64,000 nucleotides of DNA from Desulfitibacter sp. BRH_c19 (GTDB lineage: Bacteria; Bacillota; DSM-16504; Desulfitibacterales; Desulfitibacteraceae): contig LOER01000016.1 of assembly GCA_001515945.1 (NCBI GenBank), positions 310,001 through 374,000 of the forward strand. Reading direction: 5' to 3'. How positions within the stretch are numbered: position 1 is the stretch's first letter; each line of letters begins with the position of its first letter. Both the position numbers and the translations under genes were made by a program. Positions 25,964 through 35,598 of this stretch are shown here, piece by piece. Below the pieces are notes generated by a model that saw only the letters and a list, made by a program, of their open reading frames with translations, ran no database searches and was not told where the DNA came from.

Positions 25964-28738
25964 CTAGATAGTTTTCGTCACATCAAGACATCTTGGACAC
26001 AATAGAGTCTCCTCAACTTCTTGTGATCCTTCACTATATTTCCAACATCTTTCACATTTTTCTCCTAATGCTTTATCCACAACGATAACAGCTTCTACTT
26101 CATCGGATTTGTATGCATCCTCAGGAATGTCATCTGTCATGTTTTTAACTTCTACACTAGAAACAATAAATATTTGATCTAACGGTTCTGTAATGCCCTT
26201 AAGAATTTGAACCATATCTTTATCTGTATAGATTTGAATACTAGCATCAAGCGAATGGCCAATTATTTTTTTCTGCCTAGCCAACTCCAAAGCTTTTGAA
26301 ACCTCTTCACGTAAGTCCAATATTTTTTCCCACTTGGTTTCTAAGTCTACATCCATATAACTCTCATTTACTTCTGGATATTGGGCTAGTTGCACACTTA
26401 TTGGGTCATCTTTCCGTTTAGGCAGATAGCTCCATATTTCTTCAGTTGTAAATGCAAGTACTGGCATCAAAATCTTGACAAGTGACGTGAGGACTTCATA
26501 AATAACCGTCTGGCTTGACCTTCTTAAAATATGGTCTGCTGGCATTGTATAAAGTCTATCTTTACATACATCTAGGTAAAAAGAACTCATGTCGACCACA
26601 CAAAAATTGTGAACACTATGATGAACAACATGGAACTCATACTTGTTATAGGCCTTTGTAACTCTATCAATTAACTTATGGGTTTTAAGTAATGCCCATT
26701 TATCAACCTCTGAAAGGTTATCATAATCAACCTTATGCTGTTCTGGATCATAATCATATAAATTACTCAATAAGAAACGGAATGTATTTCTAATCTTTCT
26801 ATAAGACTCAGTTATTTGTTTCATAATACCAGGTGAGGCAGCAACATCCCGTCTATAATCCGCAGATGATACCCACAACCTAAGAATATCTGCTCCCATT
26901 TGTTCTATAACTTTTAGTGGGTCAACTCCATTACCCAAGGATTTAGACATTTTTCTTCCTTTTTCATCTACTACATATCCATGGGTTAAGACTTGCTTAT
27001 AAGGTGCTGTCCCTCTAGTTGCCACCGCTGTGGAAAGAGAAGAATTAAACCAACCTCTATGCTGATCACTACCTTCCAAGTATATATCAGCAGGCCATCT
27101 TAGGTCAGGGTGATTTGCACACACAGCTTCATGACTTGAGCCTGAATCGAACCATACATCCATGATATCTGTTTCTTTCTTAAATGCTTTAGATTCACAA
27201 TGTGGGCACTTAAAGCCTTCAGGTAATAACTCCTTTGGAGTTCTTTCAAACCAAACATTAGAACCATGTTCTCTAAAAAGATTTTCTATATGAGAAATTG
27301 TTTCGTCATTAATAATTTCCTTGTTGCAATCTAAGCAGAATAATATGGGAATTGGCACGCCCCATGTTCTCTGTCTGGAGATACACCAGTCACTTCTATC
27401 AGCCACCATATTATATATTCTTTCTTCACCCCAAGCTGGAATCCACTCAACTTCTCTAATAGCGTTTAGTGCAGCTTCCCTAAAACCATCAATTGATGCA
27501 AACCATTGTTCAGTAGCTCTATATATAACTGGACGTTTACATCTCCAGCAATGAGGATACTGATGTTTAGTGAATTCAAGAAAGAATAAGTAACCTTTCT
27601 CCTCAAGTTCCTTAGTCACTTCTTTGTTTGCCTTATCATAATACATTCCTGAAAACTGCCTAGCCTCATCAGTAAATACTCCTTTATCATTTACAGGAGA
27701 TATTATAGGCAAATCATATTTTTGTCCTACTTGGTAATCCTCTAATCCATGGCCAGGGGCAGTATGTACGCACCCTGTTCCTTGTTCTAAGGTAACATGA
27801 TCTCCTAAAATAACTAATGAATCCCTTTCCAGTAAAGGATTGGAGCAGACAATCAATTCAAGATCATTACCATCAAACTCTTGAAGAACTGTATATTCCA
27901 GTTCCACCTTTTCCATAACACTTTTCACCAGTTCTCTAGCTAGGAGGAATTTACCTTTCTCGGTTTCAACGAGTACATACTTGAATTGTGGATGCAACGC
28001 TATCGCCACATTGGCAGCTAGAGTCCAAGGTGTGGTCGTCCAAATCATCACATAGGTATTATCCTCTGGTAATATGCCTTTACCATCCTTTACAGGGAAG
28101 TTTACAAAGATAGAAGGAGATTTCTTTTCTCCATATTCTACTTCTGCTTCAGCTAAGGCCGTTTGACAATCAGTACACCAGTAAACTGGTTTTAAGCCTT
28201 TATAGATGTATCCTTTTTTTGCCATTTCACCAAAGACTTTTATTTGAGCTGCCTCATATTCAGGGGCTAGAGTTAGATATGGGTTATCCCAATCACCTCG
28301 TACGCCTAGCCTTTTAAATTGTTCTCTTTGAACATCAACATATTTTAAGGCGTAATCTCTACAATGATTACGAAACTCAACTACATCTATCTTACTTCTG
28401 TCAAGTCCTAAATTCTTAATAGCTTGTTGCTCAATTGGCAGACCATGAGTGTCCCAGCCAGGCACATATGGAGCATCATACCCTGACATTGAATAATACT
28501 TAACAATAAAGTCTTTAAGAATTTTGTTTAATGTAGTTCCTAAATGTATGCTGCCGTTTGCATAGGGAGGTCCATCATGTAATATGAACTTGGGCTTATT
28601 TTGATTTTTTTTCTGAACTTGTTCATATATTTTTTGCTCGTCCCAAAACTGTAAAAATTCAGCTTCCCTCTTTGGCAAATTAGCACGCATAGGAAAATCT
28701 GTTTTAGGTAAATTTAAAGATTCATCATATTTAGCCAT
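25964..28738 (-). CDS. ileS: Isoleucyl-tRNA synthetase
   Basis: IleS charges tRNA-Ile. Visible are the class I HIGH-type motif PPYANGSIHLGTT (residue 56 on), the editing domain (TTTPWTLAANVAIALH), the KMSKS motif GRKMSKSLGNGVDP (about 600) and the C-terminal zinc finger CERCWKYSEG with CPRC. 924 residues, with the zinc finger of the bacterial type. It is controlled by a T-box leader directly upstream. Confidence 0.98.
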   Translation of the reverse strand: MAKYDESLNLPKTDFPMRANLPKREAEFLQFWDEQKIYEQVQKKNQNKPKFILHDGPPYANGSIHLGTTLNKILKDFIVKYYSMSGYDAPYVPGWDTHGLPIEQQAIKNLGLDRSKIDVVEFRNHCRDYALKYVDVQREQFKRLGVRGDWDNPYLTLAPEYEAAQIKVFGEMAKKGYIYKGLKPVYWCTDCQTALAEAEVEYGEKKSPSIFVNFPVKDGKGILPEDNTYVMIWTTTPWTLAANVAIALHPQFKYVLVETEKGKFLLARELVKSVMEKVELEYTVLQEFDGNDLELIVCSNPLLERDSLVILGDHVTLEQGTGCVHTAPGHGLEDYQVGQKYDLPIISPVNDKGVFTDEARQFSGMYYDKANKEVTKELEEKGYLFFLEFTKHQYPHCWRCKRPVIYRATEQWFASIDGFREAALNAIREVEWIPAWGEERIYNMVADRSDWCISRQRTWGVPIPILFCLDCNKEIINDETISHIENLFREHGSNVWFERTPKELLPEGFKCPHCESKAFKKETDIMDVWFDSGSSHEAVCANHPDLRWPADIYLEGSDQHRGWFNSSLSTAVATRGTAPYKQVLTHGYVVDEKGRKMSKSLGNGVDPLKVIEQMGADILRLWVSSADYRRDVAASPGIMKQITESYRKIRNTFRFLLSNLYDYDPEQHKVDYDNLSEVDKWALLKTHKLIDRVTKAYNKYEFHVVHHSVHNFCVVDMSSFYLDVCKDRLYTMPADHILRRSSQTVIYEVLTSLVKILMPVLAFTTEEIWSYLPKRKDDPISVQLAQYPEVNESYMDVDLETKWEKILDLREEVSKALELARQKKIIGHSLDASIQIYTDKDMVQILKGITEPLDQIFIVSSVEVKNMTDDIPEDAYKSDEVEAVIVVDKALGEKCERCWKYSEGSQEVEETLLCPRCLDVTKTI

Positions 28739-28771
28739 ATTTCACCAATCACCTCTGTTTATTTAATAAAG

Positions 28772-29010
28772 AAAAACCCCTCATCTTTAAGGACGAGAGA
28801 TTCCCGCGGTACCACCTTATTAGGATTGAAAGTATTTTAGAATACCCTCTTTCTTATTCTTTGAATAACGGCAAGACTACCGTCCCTTTTTACTAATTTC
28901 AAAAGAGTTGTTCACAGGTGATCTTCAATAGTGTTCTTATCTGGCTCCCACCTGCCCAGAATCGCTGGAAAAACTATCACTATCTACTCTCCTGATCATT
29001 ACATGTAACT
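28772..29010 (-). promoter_or_regulatory. T-box riboswitch upstream of ileS
   Basis: The minus strand contains the T-box antiterminator sequence AAGGTGGTACCGCGG (complement of 28802-28816 and on), followed by a terminator (CTCGTC, loop, GATGAGGGG, TTTTTC) 35 bases before ileS. Upstream is a stem I with the typical distal loop region (CCAGCGATTCTGG, GGTGGGAG). A plausible specifier is ATT in ACACTATTGAAG, an isoleucine codon, though this reading is tentative. Uncharged tRNA-Ile should stabilise the antiterminator and switch ileS on. Confidence 0.93.
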
Positions 29011-29070
29011 ATATTTATTTTTATAGACAATAATTTAATATTTGGAATAAATTATACCATATCTTCATTT

Positions 29071-29580
29071 TTAGTCAACTTTCTCTTGATTTGTCAGAAC
29101 ATCTGTAGCCTTAGCTTCATCATTATCTTGTGGTATGGAATAATCCCCTTTTACCATCCTATATTGAGTCTCTAGAAAGGTCAAAATTTTTAGTTTATAA
29201 CTCTTGAATTGGTTAATTAGTTCCTGTAACTCTTCTTCTTTAATGTGAACCTTTTTTTGAGTTTCTTCAATAATTTTCTGTGATTTGAGTTCTGCTTCTT
29301 GAATAATTAAACCTGCCTCTTTTGTTGCATTTTCCTTTAAATCATTGGCTGTCTTTTGTGCAATTACAAGAGTAGCAGATAAATTATTCTCAATCGACTT
29401 ATATTTACCAATATCATCTTCAATCTTTTTAAGCTCTTCCTTTATTACCTGGTTTTCCTTGTAAATCTTTTCATAATCAATAAGAACTTTATTCAAAAAA
29501 CTATCTACTTCACTCTGTCCGTACCCTCTAAAAGCAACTTTAAACTCAGCATTTTGAATATCCAAAGGTGTAATCGCCAT
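29071..29580 (-). CDS. divIVA: DivIVA-domain protein
   Basis: The N-terminus AITPLDIQNAEFKVAFRGYG and SEVDSFLNKV are the DivIVA lipid-binding domain; a long coiled coil follows (about 35-140). DivIVA marks curved membrane at the poles and septum. I chose ATG at 29580 (169 residues), which gives the canonical start; the longer frame to 29610 would overlap ylmH. Last gene of the sepF-ylmG-ylmH-divIVA block, followed by ileS, as in most Firmicutes. Confidence 0.93.
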   Translation of the reverse strand: MAITPLDIQNAEFKVAFRGYGQSEVDSFLNKVLIDYEKIYKENQVIKEELKKIEDDIGKYKSIENNLSATLVIAQKTANDLKENATKEAGLIIQEAELKSQKIIEETQKKVHIKEEELQELINQFKSYKLKILTFLETQYRMVKGDYSIPQDNDEAKATDVLTNQEKVD

Positions 29581-29593
29581 TTCCATCCCCCCA

Positions 29594-30325
29594 TCAAACA
29601 TAAATACCAATTTTTAAAGCTATTCTATCTTTTCTAGTTGTACCTAGGACTTCTAATACTTTAATTCGTCCTTTTCCTTGTACTGACAAAATGTCTCCTT
29701 CCTCAATCTGATAATCAATTCGAGTAATATGCTGCCAGTTCACTTTAACTTTCTCCTTCTTAATTAACTCAGCAGATTTGCCCCGTGCAACAAAGAAACC
29801 AGCACTCAATACTGCATCTAACCGCATTGAAATAACAGTAGCTCTAATTTCCTTAAATAATGATTTTGGTAATAATAAGTCCTCAATCTTTTTTTCTTCC
29901 CCAACTACAGGAATGGGGCCAATTGAAACAACATTAGCTACTACATAACTGGTTGTTTTACTATCCACTATAACCTGTACTTGATTATCGCCAATAAAAA
30001 TATCTCCAAACTTGTCCCTTTTAATTCCGGATGCCAGTAAAGCCCCTAAAACATGCCTATGATTATTTTCAAAAAATTTGAAGTTTCCTTGAAAGGAAAT
30101 AAGAGCAATAGAAAACTCTTTTTTATCAAAGCGGAGATCTGCTGGATAAATACCTATTTTCTTCCTTTCCGCTTCTTGATAACCACCCCATGAAAGAAAT
30201 GCTACCTCTTGAATTCCTTTTAAAATATCAAAAGCTACTTTGACCGTATAAGGGTCTAAAAAGTTCGTAGGTTGTAGTTGTCCTTTTTTCAAACAAACTT
30301 CGGCCTTATCTAAAACATGATGCAT
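29594..30325 (-). CDS. ylmH: YlmH family RNA-binding protein (S4 domain)
   Basis: 243 residues with the YlmH N-terminal domain (KIGIYPADLRFDKKEFSIAL) and a C-terminal S4 domain (LDAVLSAGFFVARGKSAELI, VKVNWQHI). YlmH in Bacillus is linked to cell division and, in recent work, to ribosome quality control together with RqcH; both genes occur in this window. It sits between ylmG and divIVA. Confidence 0.93.
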   Translation of the reverse strand: MHHVLDKAEVCLKKGQLQPTNFLDPYTVKVAFDILKGIQEVAFLSWGGYQEAERKKIGIYPADLRFDKKEFSIALISFQGNFKFFENNHRHVLGALLASGIKRDKFGDIFIGDNQVQVIVDSKTTSYVVANVVSIGPIPVVGEEKKIEDLLLPKSLFKEIRATVISMRLDAVLSAGFFVARGKSAELIKKEKVKVNWQHITRIDYQIEEGDILSVQGKGRIKVLEVLGTTRKDRIALKIGIYV

Positions 30326-30371
30326 TGCCCTTATTTGCTCATCATTTCTAATATGAGATAAAATACGTTTT

Positions 30372-30635
30372 CTATCTAAGTAGTTGAATTACAAAACCTT
30401 CAATCATTCTTATTAACAAAAGAGCTATAATAGGTGAAAAATCAATAGGCAATGATCCTCTGGGAATTAATCTTCTTATGGGTGCTAATACTGGTTCGGT
30501 AATTTCATAAATAAAATTCATAAGGGTATTGTTCGGGTTTCCTATGGGAATCCATGATAGAATCACCCTAGCAATAACAAGAAAGTATAAGACACGAAAA
30601 GCTATTAGTACAAATTCCACCATATTATAAAACAC
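30372..30635 (-). CDS. ylmG: YggT family membrane protein (YlmG)
   Basis: 87 residues with two membrane segments (VLIAFRVLYFLVIARVILSW and FSPIIALLLIRMIEGFVI) joined by the conserved EPVLAPIRRLIP loop. The family is involved in membrane or division-site organisation. Two bases after sepF. Confidence 0.93.
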   Translation of the reverse strand: MFYNMVEFVLIAFRVLYFLVIARVILSWIPIGNPNNTLMNFIYEITEPVLAPIRRLIPRGSLPIDFSPIIALLLIRMIEGFVIQLLR

Positions 30636-30637
30636 TC

Positions 30638-31099
30638 CTAACTTTCAATTGTTTTGTTCCAGGCTAGATATTCATTTTTTATGGATGCGTCTTTAACTTC
30701 ATCAGTTAAGTTTAACATACTGAAGTTTTGAGGTAATATCATAAATATATTTGGGTTTATCTTTTGCATGGATCCAGAAATAGCATATGTAGTACCACTC
30801 AAAAAGTCTACAATTCTTTTCGCAAGCTCTTTATCAATTGATTCCATATTTACAATAACAGGTCTATAATTTCTTAAATGATCTGCTATACCCTGAACCT
30901 GCTCATAATCGACTGGACTAATATAGACTATTTTAACAGGTTTGTTTTGATGAATACTTATAATATTGTTATTTTTTTTACTGTTATCTAGCATGTCTAC
31001 CATAGGGTCACCTGTAGAAGATTTAACTGGTTTATCCTCGGGTATCTCTTCTATTTCAAAACCTATCCAACTCAATAATTTATACCAGTACTTTTTCAT
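30638..31099 (-). CDS. sepF: Cell division protein SepF
   Basis: 153 residues. The N-terminus (KKYWYKLLSWIGF) is the amphipathic membrane-binding helix, an acidic linker follows, and the C-terminal half is the SepF core (VKIVYISPVDYEQVQGIADHL in part, RIVDFLSGTTYAISGSMQKI). SepF links FtsZ to the membrane in Firmicutes. 9 bases after yggS. Confidence 0.95.
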   Translation of the reverse strand: MKKYWYKLLSWIGFEIEEIPEDKPVKSSTGDPMVDMLDNSKKNNNIISIHQNKPVKIVYISPVDYEQVQGIADHLRNYRPVIVNMESIDKELAKRIVDFLSGTTYAISGSMQKINPNIFMILPQNFSMLNLTDEVKDASIKNEYLAWNKTIES

Positions 31100-31108
31100 A
31101 TTATCCCC

Positions 31109-31795
31109 CTACATATTTCCAAATATTTCGGAACCAATGCGAATCATATTTGCCCCTTCTTCTAAAGCAATTTCATAGTCATTACTCATTCCCATTGAAA
31201 GATACTTCAATTCAATTCTAGGTATATGAAGTGCCTCAAGCTTATGTTTAAGATCTCTTAATCCTTCAAAAACAAAACGAGTATTATCAGGGTTAGCCTC
31301 AAAAGGTGCCATCGTCATCAAACCCTGAATATTAATCCGCTCCAATTTTGATAATTTCAACAAGAGGCCCTCTACATTTTTGGGCGAAACTCCAAATTTA
31401 CTATTTTCCCCAGAAATATTTACCTGCACAAGGCAATTAAATGTATAATTAAAGAATTTTCCCTGTTTCTCTAACTCATTTGCTAAGCTTTCTCTATCTA
31501 AAGAATGGATCATTGATACCTTATTTATTAAGTATTTTACTTTATTGGATTGTAGATGCCCAATAAAGTGCCAGTTTACTTTTTCAGAAATAGACTCATA
31601 TTTTTCTAACAGATTTTGAACTCTATTTTCACCGATATCCTCTGCTCCACAAGCAATTACCTGTCTTATAATATCTGCATCAACAGTTTTTGTAACTACT
31701 ATTAATTTAATATGCTCTGGTGAATTTCCCCCTTTAACTGCACTTTTTTTTATTATTTCCTTAACATGTTCTAATCTCTCTAGTAAATTGTTCAA
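31109..31795 (-). CDS. yggS: PLP homeostasis protein (YggS/PROSC family)
   Basis: 228 residues with the PLP lysine in LIVVTKTVDADIIRQVI, the family GENRVQNLLEKYE segment, WHFIGHLQSNKVKYL, and the C-terminal LSMGMSNDYEIALEEGANMIRIG in part. It binds pyridoxal phosphate and influences vitamin B6 homeostasis without a known reaction. The order HlyD-like, yggS, sepF matches ylmE-sepF of Bacillus. Confidence 0.95.
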   Translation of the reverse strand: MNNLLERLEHVKEIIKKSAVKGGNSPEHIKLIVVTKTVDADIIRQVIACGAEDIGENRVQNLLEKYESISEKVNWHFIGHLQSNKVKYLINKVSMIHSLDRESLANELEKQGKFFNYTFNCLVQVNISGENSKFGVSPKNVEGLLLKLSKLERINIQGLMTMAPFEANPDNTRFVFEGLRDLKHKLEALHIPRIELKYLSMGMSNDYEIALEEGANMIRIGSEIFGNM

Positions 31796-31865
31796 AAGAA
31801 TCTCTCCCCAAATATTGAAAGATTATTAAAAAATTTCGTCAACAATAGCTAAATTCCTGCTTATT

Positions 31866-32816
31866 TTACAACACTTGCGGATTTATTACTATTGGATACA
31901 GATAATCATCGAACATAATCAAGCTTTTGTCAGGAAGTGTTTTTAAAACTTCCACAGGAACCCAATTATATGAATCACCTTTATGGATATAAATACCCGG
32001 TTCTTCATCTATAATTACTATAGCTTCCTTATCAATTAAGTAGCCCTCTTTAGTATCTATAATTAGCCTAAAATCAGCCTTTCTGATACTATAAAAATCT
32101 TCTTTGTTATTCAATATAACACCAAAACAAAATACATCTTTTCCAGCAAAGCCGATGTCTGATATATTAATCCTGTACTCACTATCCCCATTACTTAACG
32201 TTAATGGTGCGTCTTTTAATTCTAAAGGATCCCTTCCAATATCTAATATCTCGCTTTGTGGAAAATATAGAATAAAGTTTACATCAGAAAAAGGATTAAT
32301 AATCTTAAATATTGGTGTACCTTCTTCCACTATTTGCCTATCTTTTTCCTGATCACTATACTGCCCAGAATTTATTTTTTTAACCTCTAGAAGATTGAGC
32401 TCACCCATAGGTTTTCCACTTAATACCTCTTCAAAACCATCTGGATAAAAACTTAAAACTCCTGCACTATTGGTAGTAACTGGTATGTAGTTTTGCTTTC
32501 CTTCCAATGTTTGTGCTGTGATTGTCGCTATCTGATGACTCACCCTAACCCTTTCTCCTTCCTGTAAATCTTCATATGAAATCTGACCTTTGTTAGGAGA
32601 TTTGATAGTTCTTTCATCACGGATAAAAACAGCTTCAGCTAACAACTCTGTTGTAATGGCCTCTAACTCAGGATTTATTGTCTTCACAGTTTTGTTAGAG
32701 ATTGCCGAAATACTAGTAATTATACATACTGTAAGACCCAAAATGAACAAGTAAATCCATCCCATTTTTTTCTTTGGTTTCCTTGGTTGATGAGGCATAT
32801 GCAATACTTTTGACAA
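31866..32816 (-). CDS. HlyD-like membrane protein of the ylm cluster
   Basis: 316 residues. A basic N-terminus and one membrane anchor (MGWIYLFILGLTVCIITSI, about 18-37) are followed by an extracytoplasmic region with a barrel-sandwich/HlyD-like pattern (AVFIRDERTIKSPNKGQISY, EGERVRVSHQIATI). It resembles the HlyD-family proteins often found between pgeF and yggS in Clostridia, and no function is established. No partner ABC transporter is nearby, so classical secretion is unlikely. A role in envelope assembly or division is an inference from position. Confidence 0.72.
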   Translation of the reverse strand: MSKVLHMPHQPRKPKKKMGWIYLFILGLTVCIITSISAISNKTVKTINPELEAITTELLAEAVFIRDERTIKSPNKGQISYEDLQEGERVRVSHQIATITAQTLEGKQNYIPVTTNSAGVLSFYPDGFEEVLSGKPMGELNLLEVKKINSGQYSDQEKDRQIVEEGTPIFKIINPFSDVNFILYFPQSEILDIGRDPLELKDAPLTLSNGDSEYRINISDIGFAGKDVFCFGVILNNKEDFYSIRKADFRLIIDTKEGYLIDKEAIVIIDEEPGIYIHKGDSYNWVPVEVLKTLPDKSLIMFDDYLYPIVINPQVL

Positions 32817-32820
32817 TTAA

Positions 32821-33645
32821 TCACCTTCTAAGGCCCATCACCGCAGCCATTCTACCTGTTCGACCATTATCCCTTCTATGGGAGAAAAAGTAGTCTTTAC
32901 TGCAATGAGTGCATAATTTGCTTATATGAATATTTTGATCTATTATTCCAGCTTCTAGTAAGGATAACCTATTTGCTTCCCACAAATTTAAGAATCCCTT
33001 TTTGGATTTCTCTTTACTTATAATGGAATTGTAATCTGAATATGCTTTTTTGATTGGAAGGAGAACTCTTTCATCTACTTCATAACAACAAGGCCCAATA
33101 GATGGACCTATAACAGCAACACAATCTTTTGGATTAACTCGAAAACTTTTTTTCAGGCTACTAACTATATTTATCCCTATTTTCAACAATGTACCTTTCC
33201 ATCCAGCATGGGCCATACCTATAGAATTGGTTTGGGGGTCATAGATATAGATTGGTACACAGTCCGCATAATATGTAGTCAACAAAATCCCTGGCTTATT
33301 AGTAATCATTCCGTCGGTTGAAGATAAACAATCTTCATAGGACGTCATTCCCCTGCCTTTATCAAGCTCATTGACTAAAACCACATTGTTCCCATGGATT
33401 TGATCTAAAGCAACTGCTTCTTCTAACGAAAAACCTAGAGAATTAATATATTTATTGCGATTTTCAATTACATAATCTTTATCATCGCCTACATGAAGCC
33501 CTAGGTTTAATGTATCATATGGATGAAGGCTTGTCCCACCTTTTCTAGTAGAAAACCCATGTGCTAGTTGATCAAATCTATTCAAAGGTTCAAATGTATA
33601 GTAAGCAAGGTCGCCTCTCTGTATTAGATGATTAATAAGTGACAC
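32821..33645 (-). CDS. pgeF: Peptidoglycan editing factor PgeF (YlmD, laccase-domain)
   Basis: 274 residues of the multicopper-oxidase-like/purine phosphorylase family: the metal site is formed by LDQIHGNNVV, ADCVPIYIYD, AHAGWKGTL and GPSIGPCCYEV, with a CTHC near the C-terminus. PgeF removes L-Ser misincorporated in peptidoglycan precursors in E. coli; related proteins act on purine nucleosides. Its position next to division genes is conserved. Confidence 0.93.
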   Translation of the reverse strand: MSLINHLIQRGDLAYYTFEPLNRFDQLAHGFSTRKGGTSLHPYDTLNLGLHVGDDKDYVIENRNKYINSLGFSLEEAVALDQIHGNNVVLVNELDKGRGMTSYEDCLSSTDGMITNKPGILLTTYYADCVPIYIYDPQTNSIGMAHAGWKGTLLKIGINIVSSLKKSFRVNPKDCVAVIGPSIGPCCYEVDERVLLPIKKAYSDYNSIISKEKSKKGFLNLWEANRLSLLEAGIIDQNIHISKLCTHCSKDYFFSHRRDNGRTGRMAAVMGLRR

Positions 33646-33732
33646 CTCCTAGGCTTTATAATGAAATTATATATGTCACAGATGCTTACGTCAATTTCTT
33701 ATATTTCTCATTCGAAAATTATAGTGCCGTAC

Positions 33733-34008
33733 CTAATCAACTACTCCATTTTCTTCATGTCTTGGGTCTGTGAAATTGTGCACTTCTACTAGTATTACAT
33801 CAATTCCAAGTTTTTTTATCCTGTCCCATGGTACTACTATATCTTCGTTTCTACCAAAAAATCTAAAAAAGCCACCTGTTCCAGGTAAAATGATTGACCT
33901 TATCCTTCCTCTCTCCAAATCAAGTTCTACGTCCTTTATTTCTCCAAGTCGTCTACCATCTACTATATTGATTACTTCTCGCATTCTCAGGTCAGAAATT
34001 CTCAACAA
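33733..34008 (-). CDS. ylmC: YlmC/YmxH family sporulation protein (PRC-barrel)
   Basis: 91 residues with a single PRC-barrel domain (LRMREVINIVDGRRLGEIKDVELDLERG in parts). YlmC/YmxH proteins are conserved in spore-formers with poorly known function. It lies between spoIIR and pgeF, the usual place. Confidence 0.88.
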   Translation of the reverse strand: MLRISDLRMREVINIVDGRRLGEIKDVELDLERGRIRSIILPGTGGFFRFFGRNEDIVVPWDRIKKLGIDVILVEVHNFTDPRHEENGVVD

Positions 34009-34143
34009 AACTCACACCCCCATACTAGCTGACTATTTGTCCACTTTAAACCAACAGTATTCTAAATGTAGAAATAGTGGCAAAGTGAAATATGTTTCTA
34101 TACATATATATGCTTCTAGTAGCTGAAAATGTGTATGTAAGCA

Positions 34144-34175
34144 AAAAAAAATAGGGCATCTATCTCCCCTTATTT
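34144..34175 (-). terminator. Probable weak terminator after spoIIR
   Basis: AATAAGGG and CCCTATT form a short bulged stem followed by nine T on the minus strand. The other bases between spoIIR and ylmC (34009-34143) show no gene. Confidence 0.45.
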
Positions 34176-34772
34176 AAGTCTATCTTTTATTATCTCTAAA
34201 AGCTTAAATTTGATTTTAAATGTTTTATTTGCTTTTTTATTTACTTCATCAACTTCTGATACAGCCAATGTCTTGGGTTCCACAATACTGCTTGTTATAT
34301 CAACAAAACATAGTGGTGGAAATAAAACGCACCACCAATTAGAGCCTTTGCCATCCCCAATTGTTATTCTTAGAGATTGATATGTACCAGCAGGCAGAAT
34401 AAGATCACCATATGATCTTGTTGGGTAATCCGCACTACCCATTACTGCTAAAGTTGAATAATCATACCCCCGTTTTTCAATCTCTTTTTCTGCTATTTCC
34501 TCTAAATAGTCTAAATTATTAGCTATGAAATCCTTAGCCTCTTCTAATGTCGTAGCCCTTCCAAGCTCAGGTTCTATTTTTTCTAAAAGAATATTTCGTA
34601 CCTTTAATTTTAATTCCTGATCTTCATCACTATCACTATTTGCAATAACATGAAACCTGATTAATTCTGAATACTTTTTAGCTTGTTTTTTATCCTCATG
34701 GAAATTCCATGAGATATTGAGTGCTGCCCCCACAATCAAAACCATTAGTAATAAATATATGATTCTCCTCAA
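34170..34772 (-). CDS. spoIIR: Stage II sporulation protein R (SpoIIR)
   Basis: SpoIIR is secreted from the forespore and activates SpoIIGA, which then cleaves pro-SigE in the mother cell. A signal or anchor sequence (IIYLLLMVLIVGAALNISWN) is followed by RFHVIANSDSDEDQELKLKVRN and SYGDLILPAGTYQSLRI, both typical. I chose TTG 34772 (GGGGTG upstream) over GTG 34781. It directly follows sigG, which would place it in forespore expression. Its target genes spoIIGA and sigE are 1-3 kb upstream. Confidence 0.95.
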   Translation of the reverse strand: MRRIIYLLLMVLIVGAALNISWNFHEDKKQAKKYSELIRFHVIANSDSDEDQELKLKVRNILLEKIEPELGRATTLEEAKDFIANNLDYLEEIAEKEIEKRGYDYSTLAVMGSADYPTRSYGDLILPAGTYQSLRITIGDGKGSNWWCVLFPPLCFVDITSSIVEPKTLAVSEVDEVNKKANKTFKIKFKLLEIIKDRLK

Positions 34773-34785
34773 ATAAAACACCCCA

Positions 34786-35580
34786 CTAAACTTCTTTGTT
34801 ATTCACTTGCACGTATTTCCGCATATGATGTAGTGCTGCCTTTTCAAGCCTAGATACCTGTGCTTGAGAAATTCCAACCTCATCAGCTACTTCCATCTGA
34901 GTCTTACCATCAAAAAATCTAAGAGTCAGAATATGTTTCTCCCTGTTATTAAGCTTATTAAGAGCTTCTTTAACAGCAATTCTTTCCAACCAACTATTAT
35001 CATTATTCTTTTCATCTCCTATTTGATCCATCACAAATATGGGATCCCCACCATCATGATAGATAGGTTCAAATAACGAGATGGGTTCTTGTATAGCGTC
35101 TAAAGCAAATATAATCTGCTCTCTGGGTACTTCAAGAGCCTGTGAAATTTCATTAATGGAAGGCTCCCTTGAATTCCTACTTACAAGGGAATCTCTTACC
35201 TGTAATGCTTTATAAGCAATGTCTCTTAATGATCTGCTTACCCTTATTGGATTATTGTCACGAAGATATCTCCTGATTTCCCCAATTATCATTGGTACTG
35301 CATATGTAGAAAACTTAACATTTTGACTTAAATCAAAATTGTCTATTGCCTTCATTAGACCAATGCATCCAACCTGAAATAGATCGTCTACATATTCTCC
35401 TCTGTTGGTAAACCTTTGGATAACACTTAGCACTAATCGTAGGTTTCCATTAACAAGTTTTTCTCTAGCTTCTTCATTACCGTTTTGGATTTCTATAAAT
35501 AGTTCTCTCATTACTTTGTTTTTTAATACAGGTAATTTGGAAGTATTTACACCACAAATCTCAACCTTATTTGCGATCAA
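34786..35580 (-). CDS. sigG: Sporulation sigma factor SigG
   Basis: SigG directs late forespore transcription. The N-terminus NKVEICGVNTSKLPVLKN is diagnostic (the SpoIIAB/Gin interaction region). Regions 2 (DDLFQVGCIGLMKAIDNFDL), 3 and 4 (GKTQMEVADEVGISQAQVSRLEK) are intact. 264 residues. TTG start with GGGAGG eight bases upstream. Downstream of sigE and followed by spoIIR. Confidence 0.97.
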   Translation of the reverse strand: MIANKVEICGVNTSKLPVLKNKVMRELFIEIQNGNEEAREKLVNGNLRLVLSVIQRFTNRGEYVDDLFQVGCIGLMKAIDNFDLSQNVKFSTYAVPMIIGEIRRYLRDNNPIRVSRSLRDIAYKALQVRDSLVSRNSREPSINEISQALEVPREQIIFALDAIQEPISLFEPIYHDGGDPIFVMDQIGDEKNNDNSWLERIAVKEALNKLNNREKHILTLRFFDGKTQMEVADEVGISQAQVSRLEKAALHHMRKYVQVNNKEV

Positions 35581-35598
35581 TATATTTACCTCCCTTTT

